Source of the DNA: Areca catechu
Lineage: Eukaryota; Streptophyta; Magnoliopsida; Arecales; Arecaceae
NCBI GenBank assembly: GCA_021397845.1
Contig: CM038046.1
Coordinates: forward strand, 66,544,021 to 66,608,020
Direction: 5' to 3'
Length of the DNA stretch: 64,000 bases
Shown: one piece after another, positions 45,566-55,922 of the stretch
Numbering within the stretch: the stretch's first letter is position 1
Layout of the letters: each line of letters begins with the position of its first letter
Program-made: the position numbers and the translations under genes
Notes under the pieces: model-generated
Database searches by the model: none
Told to the model about the DNA's origin: nothing
The model's input: only the letters and a program-made list of their open reading frames with translations

Positions 45566-47205
45566 GACAGAAGAAGAAGAGCTTCGCCCCCGAATGACAG
45601 CAAGCTGTTGATGAAGAAGTTGGCAAGCTCTTCAAGGCAGGGTTCATCAAAGAGGCCCGCTACTCCTAGTGGCTGGCCAATATGGTAATGGTGAAGAAAG
45701 CTAGTGGCAAGTGGAGGATCTGCATCGACTATACAGACCTCAACAAGGCTTGCCCAAAAGATAGCTTCCCTCTTCCAAAGATTGATCAACTGGTCGACGA
45801 TACCGCCGGCCACCAGTTACTGAGCTTTATGGATGCCTTCTCTGGCTACAACCAAATCAGAATGGATCCGCAAGATGAGGAGAAGATGGCATTCGTCACT
45901 GACAAAGGTCTCTACTGTTACAAGATGATGCCGTTCGGCCTCAGAACATCGGAGCAACATTTCAAAGACTCATCAATAAGGGGTTTGAAAAGCAACTGGG
46001 AAGGAATATGGATGCCTATGTTGACGACATGATCGTCAAGAGTCTCTACCGGAGAGACCACATCCGTGACTTGGAGGAGACATTCAGTGCTCTCCGGTGC
46101 TACAAAATGAAGTTAAACCCGGTGAAGTGCGCCTTCGGGATCACGTTGGGTAAATTCCTGGGCTTCCTTGTCACTAAATGAGGGATTGAGGCCAACCCTG
46201 AGAAGATCCAGGCCTTGAAGGATATGCGACATCCCTCCTGTATAAAGGAAGTCCAACAGTTGACAGGGAGGATTGCCTCCCTAAGCAGATTTATCTCTTG
46301 GTCCACCAAGAAATGTCTTCTGTTCTTCAAGGTACTCCGACAATCAAAAGGCTTCAAATGGTCCAAAGACTGTCGCGCTGCCTTTAAGGAATTGAAGAAG
46401 TATTTGGAGACCCCGCCGTTGCTCTCCAAGCCAAAAGAAGGCGAGGTCCTCTACCTGTACCTCTCTACTTCAAACAAAGCAGTGAGCTCGGTTCTTGTCT
46501 GGAAGGAGGAAGACGGATCCCACAAGCCGATCTACTACATCATCCTGTATGATGCAGAAATATGGTATGCAAGGATGTAGAAGCTGATATACTCTTTAGT
46601 GATTGCGGCAAAGCAGCTACGGCCATATTTCTAGGCCCACGCTATCGTGGTGCTGACTGATCAACCTCTTAAGGCCGTTCTCCGATCTCCGAACACTTCT
46701 GGAAGGATAGCCAAGTGGGCTGTGAAGCTAAGCGAATTTGACATTAGCCTCCAGCCCCGAGCGACTATGAAGGCCCAGGTGCTCTCCGATTTTCTAGCCG
46801 AGTGCACCTGGAAGTCCGAAGATGAAGCCTCTTCGGATGAAAAAGAAGCCCCAAAGGAGATGAAGTCCTTCTGGGTGCTTCATATGGACAGAGCTTCCAA
46901 TGCTACTGGGTGCGGAGCTGGACTCATGTTGGCCGAACCTGACGGCCAGATTATAGAGTATGCACTCTATTTCTCCTTCCATGCTTCCAATAATCAGGCC
47001 GAATATGAGGCCCTACTCGCCAGACTTCGGATCGCCAATGTTCTGGGAGTCTGGCAACTCCGAGCCTTCTCCGACTCTTAATTGGTTGTGAATCAAGTTA
47101 ATGGAGAGTACGCAGCCAAAGATCCAACCATGGTGCAATACCTAGAGAAAGTTCAGGCCTTATCCTCTCAACTAGAACATTTTGAAATTATTCATGTTCC
47201 CTGAT
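45566..47205 (+). pseudogene. Tat2 reverse transcriptase, RNase H and second RNase H
   Basis: RT: GKWRICIDYTDLNKACPKDS, MDAFSGYNQIRMDPQDEEKM, and after a frameshift near 45950 YVDDMIVKS at 46018-46044. RNase H: WSKDCRAAFKELKKYL, VVLTDQPLKAVLRSPNTSGR. Second RNase H: WVLHMDRASNATGCGAGLML and HASNNQAEYEALLARLR to about 47080. Stops in the expected frame are at 45565, 45595, 45667, 46179, 46578, 46632, 47079 and 47202. Most replace Arg, Gln or Trp codons of the family and look like C-to-T changes. Confidence 0.88.
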
Positions 47206-47379
47206 CAGAGAACTCCTGAGAAGATGCACTGTCTCGATTGGCGACTACAGCATCGGAGTCTCTCGGGTGCACCTTTGTTGAACATCTTGAAACTCCAAGC
47301 ATTGCCGAAGAGGCTGCAGAGGTGCGCTAGATTGATGCTGAGCCAAGCTGGATGGATCCCATCATCAGATTCCTGAATG

Positions 47380-48581
47380 AAGGAGAACTGCCTGAAGATA
47401 AGGCAGAGGACAAGAAGATCCGCTGGATGGCATCTCAGTATGTCATCTTAGACGGAACTCTCTACAAGAGATCATTCTCCTAACCATTGCTGAAATGCCT
47501 CAGACCCACCGATTCAGATTATGCATTGAGAGAGGTCCACGAGGGCATATGCGGGAATCACTTGGGAGGCAGATCTCTAGCATACAAGATTATTTGACAA
47601 GGGTATTACTGGCCATCCATCCAGAAGGACTCAGCTGATTTCGTGCGGAAGTGCGACCAATGCCAGAGATATGCCAATGTGCAGAAACAACCTGCGAGTC
47701 ACCTGACTCAGTTGGTAGCCCCATGGCCCTTTGCCTAGTGGGGGATGGACATTCTTGGCCCATTCCCACCAGCATCAAGGCAAAGGAAGTTTCTCCTAGT
47801 AGCCATCGACTACTTCACAAAATGGGTGGATGCTGAACCATTGGCCCAAATCACAGAGGGCAAGGTGGAGAGTTTTGTGAAAAACTCCATCATCTTCAAG
47901 TTCGGTATCCCATACATCATCATCACGGACAACGGGAGACAATTCGACAATCTGAAGTTCAAGGACTTCTATACTCGATACCATATCCAGCATCGGCTAA
48001 TATCTGTTGTACATCCACAGTCCAACAGAGAAGCCGAAGTCACCAACCAGACCATCCTCCATGGTCTAAAGACGAGGTTGAATGCCGCCAAAGGGCTTTA
48101 GGCTGAAGAACTGACCTCTGTTCTTTGGGCATACCGAACTATCCCAAGAGTAGCCACCAACGAATCTCCGTTCAACCTAGCCTATGGTATCGAGGCCGTG
48201 CTACCTATCGAAGTCCCCCTACAGTCCCTTAGAATTGACAACTATGAAGTGCTTGAGAATTTCGATCACAGAAGGATCGATCTAGATCTGCTATCAAGCA
48301 CCAGGTTGCTGGCCCATATAATAATGGCAGCATACCAGCAAAAGGTCGCCAAGTACTACAATGCAAGGGTGAAGGAGCAAACTTTCCGCACGGGGGACAT
48401 GGTATTGCGAAGAGCAGAAGTGTCCAAGCCAACAAAATAGGATAAACTCTCCCCTAATTGGGAAGGCCCATATCAAGTCGAAGAAGTTATTTGACCAGGG
48501 ACATATCAACTCAAGACCCTGGAGGGGAAGACCCTATCTCGGCCATGGAATGTACAAAACCTTCGCAAATACTATCAATGA
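47380..48581 (+). pseudogene. Tat2 integrase
   Basis: Zinc motif: LREVHEGICGNHLGGRSLAY and FVRKCDQCQRY (H-H-C-C). Core: WGMDILGPFPPASR, IITDNGRQFDNLKFKDFYTR and a PQSNREAEVTN catalytic Glu region, so all three acidic residues are present. C-terminus: YNARVKEQTFRTGDMVLRRA, NWEGPYQVEEV, WNVQNLRKYYQ and a stop at about 48579. Interrupted by stops at 47481, 47595, 47736, 48099, 48438 and 48492. Confidence 0.88.
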
Positions 48582-49265
48582 AAAAGTTTCAAAAACTCCA
48601 GTGCAAAGCTCCTCAACCCTACTCAACTCAGAACGGCTAGTTGCATCGACTGAACAACAACAGCCCGAATGACCCGATTTGAAAAATCGGTCAACTGCAC
48701 AAAGGAGAGTGTGATCCACTCACCTTATCGGTATGTCTGACGAGCACAAGGGATGGCCCAATCAGGCCACCGAAAAGATCAAAGGCGCAGGGATGGTTTT
48801 CGTAACCTACCCTATGGTGAATCCGAACATGCACCGAGGCGAGCCTGAATAGCCTACCTTAATCATGACAGAAAGTGCACAGAGATGGTTTTCGTAACCT
48901 ACCCTACGGTAAATCCGAACACGTGCCTAAAAGGACCATTGTCGTCCTCTTTATCAACAACAAACACTCTCTGAATGGTCCAACGGACCGTACTTTTTCC
49001 CTATAAACCGCAAGTGGTTTATGGAGTGTACATTATGGACAAATCGTGATGCAAAACATCGCAGAAAATACACGGGAAGAGGTAACAGAAAAGATCTTTC
49101 ATTTCTTTCAATTTTCTTACATAAAGAAAAGAAAAGAAAGAAAAAAGAAAGAAACTCTCCTATAAAGAGAGTAAGAAAAAGAAAAGAGAAAAACTCTCTA
49201 AAAGAGAGATACAAAAAAAAAAAAAAAGCAGCAGCAGCAGCAATAGCAGATTAGGAAATTTTGCA
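48582..49265. other. Tat2 spacer between pol and antisense genes, two-copy repeat
   Basis: Contains two copies of 'gatggttttcgtaacctacc' with flanks (about 48790-48830 and 48885-48925), roughly 95-100 bp apart. It corresponds in position to the tandem arrays of Tat1 and Tat3. An A/G-rich stretch at 49120-49240 has a (gca)n run at its end. No gene. Confidence 0.6.
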
Positions 49266-49778
49266 TTAACTCCCCGACGAATTTTTCTCGTACCGTAAAG
49301 AAGAGACCAGATGGGATGACGAACGGCCCCCGGGGTTCCCGTCCGAACTCGAGTCCGACCCCTTGTTGGAGTCAGAATCGAATTCGTGGCCGGAGAACGG
49401 AACGGAGGGTTTGATATTATCCAAGCCCTTCAGGTCATAAAACCTGGAGGCTTTCCTCCGACACTCCCGAAACCCCTGGTGGAAGGAGTCCAGGGCCACC
49501 CCAGCGACCTCATCCTTGAATGAGGCAGAAGTTCTGAAGTTTGCGATGGCCTCCGCCACCTCCTTCTTCGCCTCCTCCGTCACCGTGGTCACTGCCGTGA
49601 CTTGGGCCCGGGCCTCCCTCAATTGAGCCTCCAGAAGGCGGACCTTCTTCTCGAGACGGTCAACTAGAGGCTCCTCCTCTTCGTCGACAGGCCCAGTTGA
49701 CCCCGGACTTTGCTTCCTTTCGGGGTCAATAGCCCTCCTCTTCGCTGCACTACGAAGCTCGGAAGTGCTGAACCTCAT
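49266..49778 (-). CDS. Tat2 second antisense gene (short coiled-coil protein)
   Basis: 170 residues on the minus strand, open. Basic N-terminus (MRFSTSELRSAAKRRA), then a coiled coil (VDRLEKKVRLLEAQLREARA, then AKKEVAEAIANF), then a module SFKDEVAGVALDSFHQGFRE with LKGLDNIKPSVPF. A Ser/Asp/Gly-rich tail ends it. The module resembles the end of the first antisense gene (EASLYAYQHGFNDEHSKVKE, LDLSKIPSF). TATA box at 49839-49846 (minus strand), about 60 bp before the ATG. A similar second gene is present in Tat3. Function unknown; no catalytic motif seen. Confidence 0.6.
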   Translation of the reverse strand: MRFSTSELRSAAKRRAIDPERKQSPGSTGPVDEEEEPLVDRLEKKVRLLEAQLREARAQVTAVTTVTEEAKKEVAEAIANFRTSASFKDEVAGVALDSFHQGFRECRRKASRFYDLKGLDNIKPSVPFSGHEFDSDSNKGSDSSSDGNPGGRSSSHLVSSLRYEKNSSGS

Positions 49779-49838
49779 GGCTATTGGAAGGAAGGCAGCA
49801 ATAGAAATGATGGCTTTCGACAGCAGGGGGCAGGGTCC

Positions 49839-49846
49839 TATTTATA
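49839..49846 (-). promoter_or_regulatory. TATA box for the second antisense gene
   Basis: Minus strand TATAAATA within gggtttttataaataggacc, about 60 bp upstream of the ATG at 49778. A position this close to the start fits a short leader. Confidence 0.55.
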
Positions 49847-50029
49847 AAAACCCTGTGCCCGTAATCGACTGCGGGGAGGTGTGTCCCACGTCCTTCCCAA
49901 CCAACAGAGAAGGCGCCACGTGTCTGGGTGACGCTTCGAGAACTAGAAAGTCTCTCGGAAGCCATCCCCAGTACTGCAACCGCCATCGCTTTGAATCCAG
50001 AGAAATCTGCGTCATGCGATGGCATCATT

Positions 50030-50640
50030 AATGGTCTCTTTTTGGGAAAAAGAGGCCTGGCGGCTCATAAGGCACAAGAGATCACGACTATACAAATTTT
50101 GATGTGCCACGTGGACAACGGTGATCGTAATCAAATCCCCCTAATTATTGATTGGCAGGGAGGTGACTCCTGTCTGCCCCAACGGACATGCTAATCGTCT
50201 GAAGGAGGGCAACACAACGGAGTTCTGGTCCGTTCGAGGGTTCGTCCTTACCGACTGAACGACCTTCGGCCATGACTATTAGACTAAGCGGAAAAGAGAA
50301 CGGAAAAATTGGCTCTTATCAACTGGACGGCCTTCGAAGGCTATCGTTCGACTAGGCCAAAGAAGAAATGATAGAACCGTTTCATGCTACACATGAACAC
50401 AAGAGGCACAATAATGCATATGCAAAGAAAGGAGAATTCATTCCAAAATCTGGGAAAATTGCAATACAATGTTCATTGGCAATACAAGTAAAAAAAAAAA
50501 AGAAGAAATACATTCGGAGTGATCCAGGTCACTCAACATCAACAGGAGAGGGCTCCACACTATAAGACTGGAGCAACCTATCAACTTGATCGGAGAAGGT
50601 CTCATCAATCTGGGCCGGGATGGGAGAACCTTCAGCCTGG
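50030..50640. other. Tat2 spacer between the two antisense genes
   Basis: No supported gene. Two related blocks around 'actgaacgaccttcggccat' (about 50253) and 'aactggacggccttcgaagg' (about 50320) form a short degenerate repeat. Confidence 0.45.
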
Positions 50641-50651
50641 ACTCCTCCAGC

Positions 50652-52740
50652 CTAAGTCGCCTCCTGGGACGAGATCACAGCCGGGATCACCTCCGGGTTT
50701 TCGACTGGGGTAGCAGCCTCCTCCACAGGACATGGTGACTCCTCGACCTCCCCTACGGCTTCAGCCTCCTCCGCTTCTTCTCCTTCCTCTCCAATTATGT
50801 TGAAAGAGGGGATCTTCGAAAGGTCGAGGTGAGGGAGGGTCTCTTTCACCTTGGAATGCTCATCATTGAAGCCGTGCTGGTAGGCATACAATGATGCTTC
50901 AACAATTTCTGTCTGAAATTGCAAAGACATCTTGAAGTCAGCCACGGCATTGTCCATCTGCTTCCTCAAAGCTTTGGACTCCCTCTTGGCGGCTTCGGCC
51001 TCCCTCTTGGCAGCTTCGGATTCTAGGATCGCCTCTTCGGCCCTCCTAGAAGCCTCCTCCGCCACCTTGGTCAGGCTCTCCATCCTCTCCTGGTTCTCCC
51101 TGGCAGTCCACTCCAGGGATTCAACTTGCCTCCTGCTCCTGTTCCACCCCGCCTCTTGTCCCGCTATCCTCGAGTGGGCACTTTTCAGTTCTCCCTTCAG
51201 GTCGCGAACTTCATCAGTCACCTGAACAAGACGGTCCTCCATGGATTGCTTCAGCTCCTTGGCTACTTCCCTGGTAGCCCTAGTAGTCTGAAGCTCATCC
51301 TTGAGGTCGTAGATGAGGCTATCTACATTCCCCAGGCCTTCCTCCATGAAGGTGAAGTCATAGACCAACTACATCAAAAAAGAAGAATCGAGGGTCAAAT
51401 AACTCTCAAGGCAAGGGAGGCGGTGATAATCATACCTGTTGCAGGGCGGCAAAGCCAGAATCAAACACTTTGTGAAAGCTCCGGTTCCGAAGAATTGCCA
51501 GGTTGCGGGGCTGTATCGTGCCCTTCAATGCCTGTCTGGCCTCCTCTGGGACCAGCAGCTCTCCCATAGGAAGGAGCTCCGAAGGGTTCGTCAGGCGACC
51601 TCTGGCTGAAGAAGCTCTACAGACGGACTCTCCTTCGACTTGCCGCGCCTTGCCTCTATCAGTGGAAAATAGGCAAACCGGCGACACTTCCACTCTTTGA
51701 GGCGGGCCCCCCATCGCGTCAACTAGGGAGGCAACCGCCGCTGGAGTCTCGACTGGGCAGGGCCTCGCTGGAACCTCTTCCGTGGCTGCTGCATTTTCCC
51801 CCGAGATGCCTCGGGAAGATGGAGCGCTTTGGTCCCCTTCGGGACCATCTCTCCGAGCTCTCTTCTGAGCTGCAGACCTGGTGGAAGGGGCCTGTGCCAC
51901 CCTCCTCTCCGAAGTCTGGCGAAGCCAGCTCAGATTGCACTTCATCCCACCACCTGCAGGCAAAGGGGATCACCTCAGTTAAATGATCTACAATGAAACC
52001 TAAAGGAGAAGAGCAGAAATTTCCACTGCTATACCTAGTAAGGGGAATTTATTGATTCCCGCTCGATGGAGGTTCCTTTCCTCCAACAGCTCCCGGATAT
52101 GAGCGATTTCTGAGTTGGTCAGAAGATCATAGTCCGACTGATCGGCCACAAAGACTTTCTTTCCATCATTGGCGGTCAGGCGAGGCTTCTTCTACTCAGT
52201 GTCGAAGCCCCATGGATCGAAGGACAACACAAAAACAAAGATAGGTTTCCACCCGTGGATGGCACTGGGCATATCCTTAATCACCCTGTGGCCCGATCTG
52301 GGACCGATCACCCACCATCCGTTGCTGTGGAAGTCCCTCTTGAGGACGAAAAGGGTCGAGAACAAGTTGGTCCTAGGCTCTACATTGGCGATGCTACACA
52401 TGACCATGAACCTGCAGATGTTCCTGATGCTGTTTTGGGTTAGCTGCACTGGCATCTCTTGGTACAAGCAAAAAATCTTAACAAAGAAGGGGTGTAGGGA
52501 AAACCGAAAACCAGCTTTCATGTGATCTTCGTATACAGCTAGGCACCCAAGGGGAGCTTCGTTCACCCGCTCCTCAGGCACGGGGAGGACGAAGGAAAAT
52601 TCCTCGGGAATGCGGTAGCATTCCCAAAGAAGGGTTGCCTTGCTCTGAGAAACCGAGCTGGGGACCGACTCCGTACCTACTATATCTCCAGCCCCTAAGG
52701 GCCCAACCTGCTTCTCCTGACTCTCTACGGTCTCTTCCAT
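50652..52740 (-). pseudogene. Tat2 first antisense gene (3 exons, PF04195-like plus coiled coil), one internal stop
   Basis: Exons 52740-52035, 51953-51436 and 51368-50652 with GT/AG introns; lengths 706, 518 and 717 give phases 1 and 0 and one continuous frame of 646 codons. Exon 1: FVLPVPEERVNEAPLGCLAV, MKAGFRFSLHPFFVKIFCLY, VQLTQNSIRNICRFMVMCSI, DFHSNGWWVIGPRSG, AIHGWKPIFVF, then TAG after GFDTE (probably a lost Trp), and NDGKKVFVADQSDYDLLTN. Exon 2: basic KRARRDG and a Pro/Ser linker ending FHKVFDSGFAALQQ. Exon 3: long coiled coil (SRRAEEAILESEAAKREAEA), AYQHGFNDEHSKV module and Glu-rich tail. It is the most complete copy in the window and has only one visible defect. Role unknown; expression from its own promoter is inferred. 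Confidence 0.8.
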
Positions 52741-53262
52741 GACAAAGGAATAAAGCGAAGTGGTGGAAAGAGGATTCTACATGAAGAATAGACTTGTACT
52801 CTAGAACGGTTTGGGTGAAGAATGAGATGAGGTTGAAGAAGCTTCCTTGCCTAGACCTTCACTCTTTCCCAAAAGAAAAGTAAGGGTCTCTGGATCCCCG
52901 CAGAGGGTTAATTTGACTCAAGGTTACCATGAGAGATAACCCACTTACGACTGACTGCCAGGATAAGATCTGTCCTTTATCCAACGGGAGGAAAACAACC
53001 ACCACAACTATCCAAATCCCAACCAAAAGATTGCCTCTACCACTGTGAACGGGATGAGGAGAGATTGCCTCAGGGCCACCTACTCTTCCCCAATCAGGGA
53101 ATGGCACCTGTCCATCATCTGATTCTCAGATCGTGATGGGAAGCCCAGTGGAGGTCCCGTAATCATTTACTGCACTATTTCTCAGGAAGAAAGCGACAAG
53201 GCAATAATACTCTCACTTCTCGAGACAGATCTTCACTTCGACAACTGAGAGTAGGGGGCAAC
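52741..53262. other. Tat2 region between antisense gene and 3' LTR
   Basis: Holds the leader of the antisense gene on the minus strand, with no TATA box of good quality seen. The sense-strand polypurine tract gagagtagggggcaac lies at 53247-53262, adjoining the LTR. Confidence 0.55.
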
Positions 53263-54023
53263 TATTGGGATATCCTTGTTCAGCTATGGACCAGGCTCCG
53301 GTTTGATTTATCGAAGCCCCGATTCTTCGGGCTACGGACTTCGGACTAAGCGAAGGCTAACTGTAAGCAACTCAAGGCTTCACACCGAACTACAACATCC
53401 GAAGGCCCGCCCTTCGGGTAGCACCTTCGGCCCCGGCCGAAGACTGAACTACTCACCGACTTCCGAAGTCACAAACTTCGGTCCCCGCCGTTGACATGAT
53501 CTCCGGCCTTGGAAAAATATCAAGCCTTCAGCCCACGCAAGGGGAAACCCGAAGCTTGAACTATAATCTATTCCAAAAAAAAAACTGTAACCAATGGTTA
53601 TAGTCGACACTCATCATGCCATGATCATGGCACGCAATTCCTGCAACCACACCTCCGATCTGGCCGGAACCACTCATTGGCAACCCACGATCGACTATCA
53701 TGGGAGTGAATGGCTTCCCATGATCTCCAGAAAAAGAGCGGGCCACAGACCGGAGGCCATCTTTTAAATATGGGTAAGGAGGATGGCTCGAGAGATACGC
53801 ATGAATAATCTTGCACATACACATTCTCAATCTCCAAGAGCTTTTTTTTCCTTCCACTTTCGACATCTTCTCTATTCTGTGGCTGGAATCCGCCACTGAC
53901 TTAGGCATCGGAGTGTCCTCTGTCGTAACAACTCTTGCAAGGGACCTGTTTTGCAGGTGAACCAGGGAGCAGCCTTGCGATGCAGTGGCTCCGATCGGCC
54001 GATCCAGGGACTCCACGCCAACA
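53263..54023 (+). repeat. Tat2 3' LTR
   Basis: 761 bp, TATTGGG...CCAACA, aligned end to end with the 5' LTR. The first TG is mutated to TA here, while the last CA is mutated to TA in the 5' LTR. Confidence 0.92.
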
Positions 54024-54639
54024 AATCCTATCTTGTACATGTCCAAACTATTTAGGTTGTCCTTCTCTTAGTTTGTCCTCCACTGATGTTATCTCTATAT
54101 TTCTATAAATAACTTCTTTTTTAATCTATTTTTTCTTTTATTATCATACGTCCACCTCAACATTCTTTTCAGCCATCTTCATCTCGTGCGCATTTTTTAT
54201 AATTACTTAATATATTGTCATATGAGGTATAGCTAGTTCAATGGCCATACTATAAAAATTCTCGTTAACTTGACTGGCATTCTATGATCATACAGTATTT
54301 CTGTTGCACTTCTTAATTTTATCCAATCTACTCTAATCCTTTGGATAACATCCTCTTTAATCTCTCCTTTCTTATAAATTATTGATCTTAGATACCAAAA
54401 ATGATCATTCTTAGGAACATCATGAAGCTATATATGTTTAGGTTTACATTTGTTCTAGATTGGATTGAATATATGTTTTGCTCAAGCATTTAATCAATTC
54501 CTAAGAGATCAAAATATTCAATTCAAGTGATTAGGAATATTAGTGATTCTATATCTTCCTATTCTTCTTGTAGCAACCCAACCCAACTCAATTCAATTAA
54601 ACCTTAATCCCAAACTAGTATGGGGATGGGTATATGAAC
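54024..54639 (-). pseudogene. LINE-like reverse transcriptase remnant, right part
   Basis: Minus strand from about 54420 to 54110 reads NDHFWYLRSIIYKKGEIKED, then VIQRIRVDWIKLRSATEILY and HRMPVKLT, then LKRMLRWTYD. This is typical of the C-terminal part of degraded plant L1-type polymerases. A second copy of the 'aaaccttaatcccaaactag' signature follows at 54590-54625. Heavily broken. Confidence 0.6.
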
Positions 54640-55427
54640 TGTTGTGTCAAACAAATTACAATGATGCGTGGGCTTAAACTAGGTCAAATGAAAACATGTT
54701 GAGCTAATTAATCTTCATCTTCTTGGAGACTTTGTGCGTTGAAGTGCTCCTACTCCCAAGCTCATCAATGGTGTTTGGACTAGATAGATGCGATCTGAAG
54801 AAAAATTGAGTGGAAGGTGTTTCAGAAATAGGATCCTTTTTTCCATTGCGCTCATCGGTATTTTTAGACCTTAGACTTAACCGTTTCCAGCCAACTACAG
54901 CTGTAAATGGTTAATTTGTTAAGATATCAACACGTGCAATAAGCGTTATCTATAGTTGATCAATTATTTTCTGGATGTCGAACAACCTCACATCATTTGA
55001 ACATTGATCAGCTTTGCTTCTCCTGAGAGTTGATCAGCCTTATGCCTCTTGGGCATTGGTCAGCTTTACGCCTCTTGGGTGTTGATCGGCTTTACGCCTC
55101 TTGGGCGTTGATTGGCCTTATGCCTCTTGGATGTTGATCAGCCTTATGCCTCTTAGGGATTGATCATCTTTACATCTCTTGGGCATTGATCGGCTTTATA
55201 CCTCATGGGCGTTGATCAGCTTTACGTCTCTTGGACGTTAATCAGCCTTATGCCTCTTGGGCATTGATCATTTTTATGCCTCTTGGACGTTGATCAGCCT
55301 TATGCCTCTTGGGCATTGATCATCTTTACACCTTTTGGGCATTGATCAGCTTTATGTATCACTTGATCAACCATATTCATCCCCTATCAAATCAATATAA
55401 ATAGACCAAATGTATCGTATCCCAATA
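54640..55427 (-). repeat. Tat3 3' LTR (left border uncertain)
   Basis: On the minus strand it begins TATTGGGATACG at 55427, matching the Tat2 3' LTR start TATTGGGATATC, right after a polypurine tract aaactaggggcactag (55428-55443). The left border at about 54640 (tgttgtgtc) is a guess, and the usual cggagtg motif of other Tat LTRs was not found. Confidence 0.5.
55005..55362 (-). repeat. Tandem repeat, 26-bp unit, about 14 copies, inside Tat3 LTR
   Basis: Units such as 'ttgatcggctttacgcctct' followed by 'tgggcg', head to tail without spacers. The array lies in the U3 part of the LTR. Confidence 0.9.
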
Positions 55428-55777
55428 CTAGTGCCCCTAGTTTCTGAATTCATTAATGGTAAGTCAGAAACTATCAAAAGCTTATATTCTTGGGCAGCAT
55501 GCTTTGATGATGGTCAATCTCTGATAGGGGAAGCGGTTATAAAAACCAACAGCCATATCCTGCCATCATCATTGTAATTTTTGAAATCCACAAAAAGCTG
55601 AAAGATCTTCGTCATAAAATAAATGTAAACATCCCATCAGCAGCACGTTGCCATCAAATTACGAATAGTCATTTCGACTCTTCGAAAACTATATCTTTTT
55701 ACCGGATATTACGGACAGATGGCAAGATCTAAATCAATCCCATTATTCTAGAAAAATTTTAGACCGTCGAAGGACAG

Positions 55778-55785
55778 TATATAAA
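55778..55785 (+). promoter_or_regulatory. TATA box for Tat3 first antisense gene
   Basis: tatataaa within cagtatataaacacc, about 138 bp before the ATG at 55923; the leader in between is pyrimidine-rich. Confidence 0.5.
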
Positions 55786-55922
55786 CACCATCTTCCCCAG
55801 GAAAATAGGTTTTCCACCACTTCAGTTTCTTCATCTTAAGAGCAAGAGAAAACCTCTCAGGTCGGCCTCCTTTCTTTTCTACTTTTTTTTAAGTTAATCC
55901 TCCTTTGCTCCTTCTTTTCTTT

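Larger units (their letters stand above)
42373..54023 (+). mobile_element. Tat2: Ty3/gypsy Tat-lineage retrotransposon, plus strand, with two antisense genes
   Basis: 11,651 bp. LTRs 42373-43132 and 53263-54023, duplication aatcc at 42368-42372 and 54024-54028. Order: primer site, gag, protease, RT, RNase H, second RNase H, integrase; then two genes on the opposite strand and the 3' LTR. Structurally complete, but pol carries at least 14 in-frame stops and one frameshift. The double RNase H and antisense genes identify the Tat group. Confidence 0.93.

Noticed and set aside
49021..49254. 77-codon Lys/Arg-rich frame
   Set aside because: Comes from an A/G-rich stretch with a short (gca)n run in the Tat2 spacer.
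55005..55362. CRISPR-like array of short repeats
   Set aside because: The 26-bp units are directly adjacent with no unique spacers, and the context is a plant LTR.
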